Source: CAWBRT01 sp050015355 (GTDB lineage: Bacteria > Acidobacteriota > Terriglobia > Terriglobales > Acidobacteriaceae). From it: a DNA stretch of 8,061 nt. A program made the position numbers and the translations under genes. The stretch is from the NCBI GenBank assembly GCA_050015355.1, contig JBEKBO010000160.1, positions 1 to 8,061 of the forward strand, read 5' to 3'. The notes beneath the pieces were generated by a model that was not told the DNA's origin, did no database searches, and worked only from the letters and a program-made list of their open reading frames with translations. Positions 6,007 through 8,061 of the stretch are shown here, in pieces; the stretch's first letter is position 1, and the number at the start of each line of letters is the position of its first letter.

Positions 6007-6966
6007 ATGAAAAAGAAATTGAGTGGTGTAATCTCGGCGATTCAGATTCCCTTGCGGGACGACTATTCGGTCAACGAAAGCGAGCTGCGAAGCTACGTTG
6101 ATTGGCAGATTTCTCAGCCGGGAATTACCGGTGTGATGGTCAATGGCCATGCCGGCGAAGTCTACGGCTTCAACCGGGCGGAACGGAAGCAGATCACCAG
6201 CATTGTGGCGGATCAGGCTGCCAAACGCGTGAAGGTCATTTCCGGCATAAGCTTGGAAGGCACGTTTGAGGCTATGGAGCACGCCAAAGATGTGCAGGAT
6301 GCCGGCGCTGACGCCGTGTTGGTTATGCCGCCCCACAACTGGCTCAGGTTCGGAGCAAGTCTGAAGACGGTCTATCATTTCTTTAACAGCATTGCCTCCG
6401 CGATCAGTATCGACATGGTCGTCCATCTTTACCCCCACGCGACCAAAGCCTTCTATCCGGTTGAAACCTTGTTGGAACTCGCGAAGATTCCGAATGTCGC
6501 CGCCATCAAGATGGGCACGCGGCAAATGTCGGTCTATGAGCGCGATGTGATAATTCTTCGGGAGAAGGCCCCGCATTTGAGCCTGCTCACCTGCCACGAT
6601 GAGTACCTGCTGGCTTCATTGCTGCCGAAGATGGATGGGGCCTTGATCGGCTTCGCCGCCCTGGCGCCTGAGCTCATGACCGCTTTGTTCGAAGCCGTGG
6701 AGCGGGAAGATTTGCACGCCGCCAGAATGATCAACGACGAAATCACCTCACTGAAAGCTGCGGTTTACGGCGTCGGCGACACTTCGGGCGAGGCTCATGC
6801 ATGCATGAAGGAAGCGCTGGTACGGCGCGGCCTTTTCAGTTCCGGACTGATGCGGCTTCCGGTTTTGCCCATCAGCGAGCAAGACAAGCGCAGGATTGCG
6901 GAAGCCATCGCGAACGCCCGGTTCAATGTCAAGACGGACAGCCGCACCGTTCGCAGCGGAGCGTAG
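6007..6966 (+). CDS. Dihydrodipicolinate synthase (DapA) family aldolase/dehydratase
   Basis: This is a class I aldolase-type TIM barrel of the DapA/N-acetylneuraminate lyase family, 319 residues against a usual 290 to 310. Lys168 in AAIKMGT is the Schiff-base lysine. Tyr142 in HLYPHATKAF replaces the YN.P strand and is the likely catalytic tyrosine. NGHAGE (46-51) occupies the position of the GTTGE loop that binds the pyruvate carboxylate. SGI.LEGTFEAMEHAKDVQDAGADAVLVMPP (79-109, interrupted here) is the classic substrate-side helix and strand. Because GTTGE and YNVP are both altered, it is unlikely to be the lysine-biosynthesis enzyme. A catabolic 2-oxo acid aldolase or a keto-deoxy acid dehydratase fits better. 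It has an excellent ribosome binding site, lies 38 bases after the isomerase gene and ends the operon. The C-terminal 20 residues are basic and unlike the core. Confidence 0.88.
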   Translation: MKKKLSGVISAIQIPLRDDYSVNESELRSYVDWQISQPGITGVMVNGHAGEVYGFNRAERKQITSIVADQAAKRVKVISGISLEGTFEAMEHAKDVQDAGADAVLVMPPHNWLRFGASLKTVYHFFNSIASAISIDMVVHLYPHATKAFYPVETLLELAKIPNVAAIKMGTRQMSVYERDVIILREKAPHLSLLTCHDEYLLASLLPKMDGALIGFAALAPELMTALFEAVEREDLHAARMINDEITSLKAAVYGVGDTSGEAHACMKEALVRRGLFSSGLMRLPVLPISEQDKRRIAEAIANARFNVKTDSRTVRSGA

Positions 6967-7295
6967 AGCTTCATCATCCCGCTCACTGTTTCCCTGATTC
7001 CGATTTCCCGCGCGAGCATTGACGCTGCCCTGCGGAAAGCGCAAGCGAAGGGCCGGAGGCTGGGACGGCCCCGTCGTCTCGCGATGCCCTTTGACTACGG
7101 ATTCACAGCCAGCGTAGAGAGCCCGCCGCCCGCGGCCACCGCCCGCCGCGGAGGGTGTCGACAAAACCGAGATATTTGTCAGAAACAGTGAAATTGAAGT
7201 CGCGATTTCATATCGGTCGGACACATACGCCCGAACAGGGCGTCGCGCGGTTCGCGTCCTTCAGATGAGCACCGAGTGCGCCCAAGGTGCCAACC
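6967..7295. other. Convergent intergenic stretch after the operon
   Basis: Apart from the recombinase scrap listed separately, I see no gene. GC-rich inverted repeats exist, such as GGGCCG (7050-7055) / CGGCCC (7066-7071) and CCGCGG repeats near 7130-7155, but none is followed by a T-run on either strand. No convincing intrinsic terminator separates the operon from the oppositely oriented MFS gene. Confidence 0.45.
6992..7080 (+). pseudogene. Serine recombinase fragment (helix E and linker)
   Basis: The plus strand reads SLIPISRAS and then AALRKAQAKGRRLGRPRR. This matches the end of the resolvase catalytic domain and its linker to the DNA-binding domain, where family members read LI.ER..AAL..A.A.G.RLGRPR. 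Nothing recognisable precedes SLI in this frame. After LGRPRR the frame drifts into unrelated sequence, although a neighbouring frame reading RIHSQRR could be the start of the helix-turn-helix. It is much too short to be functional. It begins at about the motif where the recombinase fragment at 2110-2333 fades out, and lies on the same strand. Confidence 0.65.
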
Positions 7296-8061
7296 TCACA
7301 CGCTGGCCGCCGCCCGAGCGGGCGCGGAGTATCGGTGCTTCAGCGGCACATCCGGCTTGATGAATATCCAGATTACGGCCCCAACAATCGCTGCCGCCGC
7401 GGTGGCCATAATGGCGGCCTGCCAGCCGTACCGGGTGACCACCCAACCGGTAATGAGCGGCGCAGCGGCGCCAACTACGTTGCCACAGAAGTTCATCCAG
7501 CCGGAGACGGTTCCCGCGAATTTCCCAGCCACGTCGGCGCAGATTGTCCAGGAGGCATTCATGGTGGCACCGAGGGACGCGAGTGCGAAGCTCAACCACA
7601 GGATAGTTGCCCCCTTACCCTCGGCGACCGCCGTCAGATACAAGCAGCCGCAACAGAGCAGCAACCCTAATCCGCCGAACCAGGCTCGGGACTTGGCCCC
7701 GGCCCATCCCTTACCAATCAGGAAGTCGCTGAGCACCCCGCAGAAAATGTTTCCCAGAGCGTAGGCCAGCTCTGGCACAGCCGCGGCAAAGCCCATTTGC
7801 TTCAGCGAGAAGCGATGAGCTTCGAGCAGGTACACGGGTAACCAGGCAAGGAATACGTAGTTGATATAAATAGCAGCCGTGAACTGTCCGCCGATGGCCC
7901 AGAACTGGCCGGAACGGAAGAAGTCTTTCCACGGCGGCATCACCTTCGTGTTGTCTCTCGATAGCTGCCCCTCGTTGATATGCTCCAGCTCCGCCCGGTT
8001 CACAAATCTACTTTCGTGCGGATAATTCGTGAGCAGAAGGTAGTAGGCGATGGCTATGACG
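7296..8061 (-). CDS. MFS transporter, anion:cation symporter type, C-terminal part (runs off the window)
   Basis: This is an inner-membrane Major Facilitator Superfamily carrier, probably of the anion:cation symporter family (hexuronate, tartrate, phthalate and similar acid uptake). The frame is open to the right edge, so the start lies beyond base 8061 and the GTG at 8003 is internal. The 254 visible residues begin in the helix VIAIAYYLLLTNYP before the central cytoplasmic loop. The loop NRAELEHINEGQ is the conserved R.E...I..G element that precedes helix 7. Six helices follow, starting with FWAIGGQFTAAIYINYVFLA and ending with WQAAIMATAAAAIVGAVIWI. GNVVGAAAPLITGWVV is the helix 11 motif shared with the remnant at 1782-2060. 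It is transcribed towards the catabolic operon, so it has its own promoter. It may import a related acid, but that link is inferred only from proximity. Confidence 0.87.
   Translation of the reverse strand, partial: VIAIAYYLLLTNYPHESRFVNRAELEHINEGQLSRDNTKVMPPWKDFFRSGQFWAIGGQFTAAIYINYVFLAWLPVYLLEAHRFSLKQMGFAAAVPELAYALGNIFCGVLSDFLIGKGWAGAKSRAWFGGLGLLLCCGCLYLTAVAEGKGATILWLSFALASLGATMNASWTICADVAGKFAGTVSGWMNFCGNVVGAAAPLITGWVVTRYGWQAAIMATAAAAIVGAVIWIFIKPDVPLKHRYSAPARAAASV

Noticed and set aside
7050..7071. GGGCCG/CGGCCC hairpin as a terminator of the operon
   Set aside because: The stem is only six bases, has no T-run on either strand, and falls within the recombinase-like segment.
2550..7221. Ten-base direct repeat ATCGGTCGGA at 2550-2559 and 7212-7221 as insertion-target duplication
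   Set aside because: Many ten-base matches are expected by chance in 8 kb, and neither copy lies at the recombinase breakpoints.
1..8061. CRISPR array, defence system, rRNA or tRNA genes
   Set aside because: No regularly spaced repeats of suitable length, no cas or defence-type domains, and no RNA gene signatures were found on either strand.

Overview
The window looks like soil-bacterial chromosome of moderately high GC, most plausibly from an Acidobacteriota-like organism. That placement is an inference. It rests on the small hypothetical proteins, the mix of catabolic families and the LacI-type GGTAGCGCTACC palindrome; no rRNA or marker gene is present to confirm it.

Left third (1-2598): this is gene-poor, eroded DNA. 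Three very short minus-strand genes (267-437, 625-807, 857-1069) look real. A fourth minus-strand reading frame (1136-1423) may be a remnant. An orphan plus-strand promoter (1520-1548) with a perfect 12-bp palindromic operator (1581-1592) stands upstream of only the last third of an MFS transporter (about 1782-2060). Next comes a frameshifted scrap of a large serine recombinase (2110-2333), then a leader of about 265 bases with a TATAAT box and inverted repeats.

Centre (2599-6966): four intact, tightly packed plus-strand genes form a catabolic operon. They encode a sodium:solute symporter-type permease, an amidohydrolase-2 family (ACMSD/decarboxylase-like) enzyme, an AP-endonuclease-2-type TIM-barrel isomerase/epimerase, and a DapA-family (dihydrodipicolinate synthase/N-acetylneuraminate lyase) aldolase or dehydratase. 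The amidohydrolase and epimerase genes overlap by ATGA. The simplest reading is that the permease brings in an organic or sugar acid, the amidohydrolase opens, hydrolyses or decarboxylates it, the TIM-barrel protein isomerises it, and the DapA-type enzyme cleaves or dehydrates a 2-oxo acid through a lysine Schiff base. The substrate cannot be read from the sequence, and I do not recognise this gene set as a named pathway.

Right end (6967-8061): a non-coding stretch contains a second serine-recombinase fragment (about 6992-7080), the helix-E/linker part ending in LGRPRR. It is followed by the C-terminal half of a convergent MFS (anion:cation symporter type) transporter that runs off the window. 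The left recombinase scrap stops near the same LI motif where the right scrap begins, and both share TGATTCCGA there. The catabolic operon is therefore bracketed by what may be two halves of one recombinase gene, which suggests it was inserted or rearranged as a mobile block.
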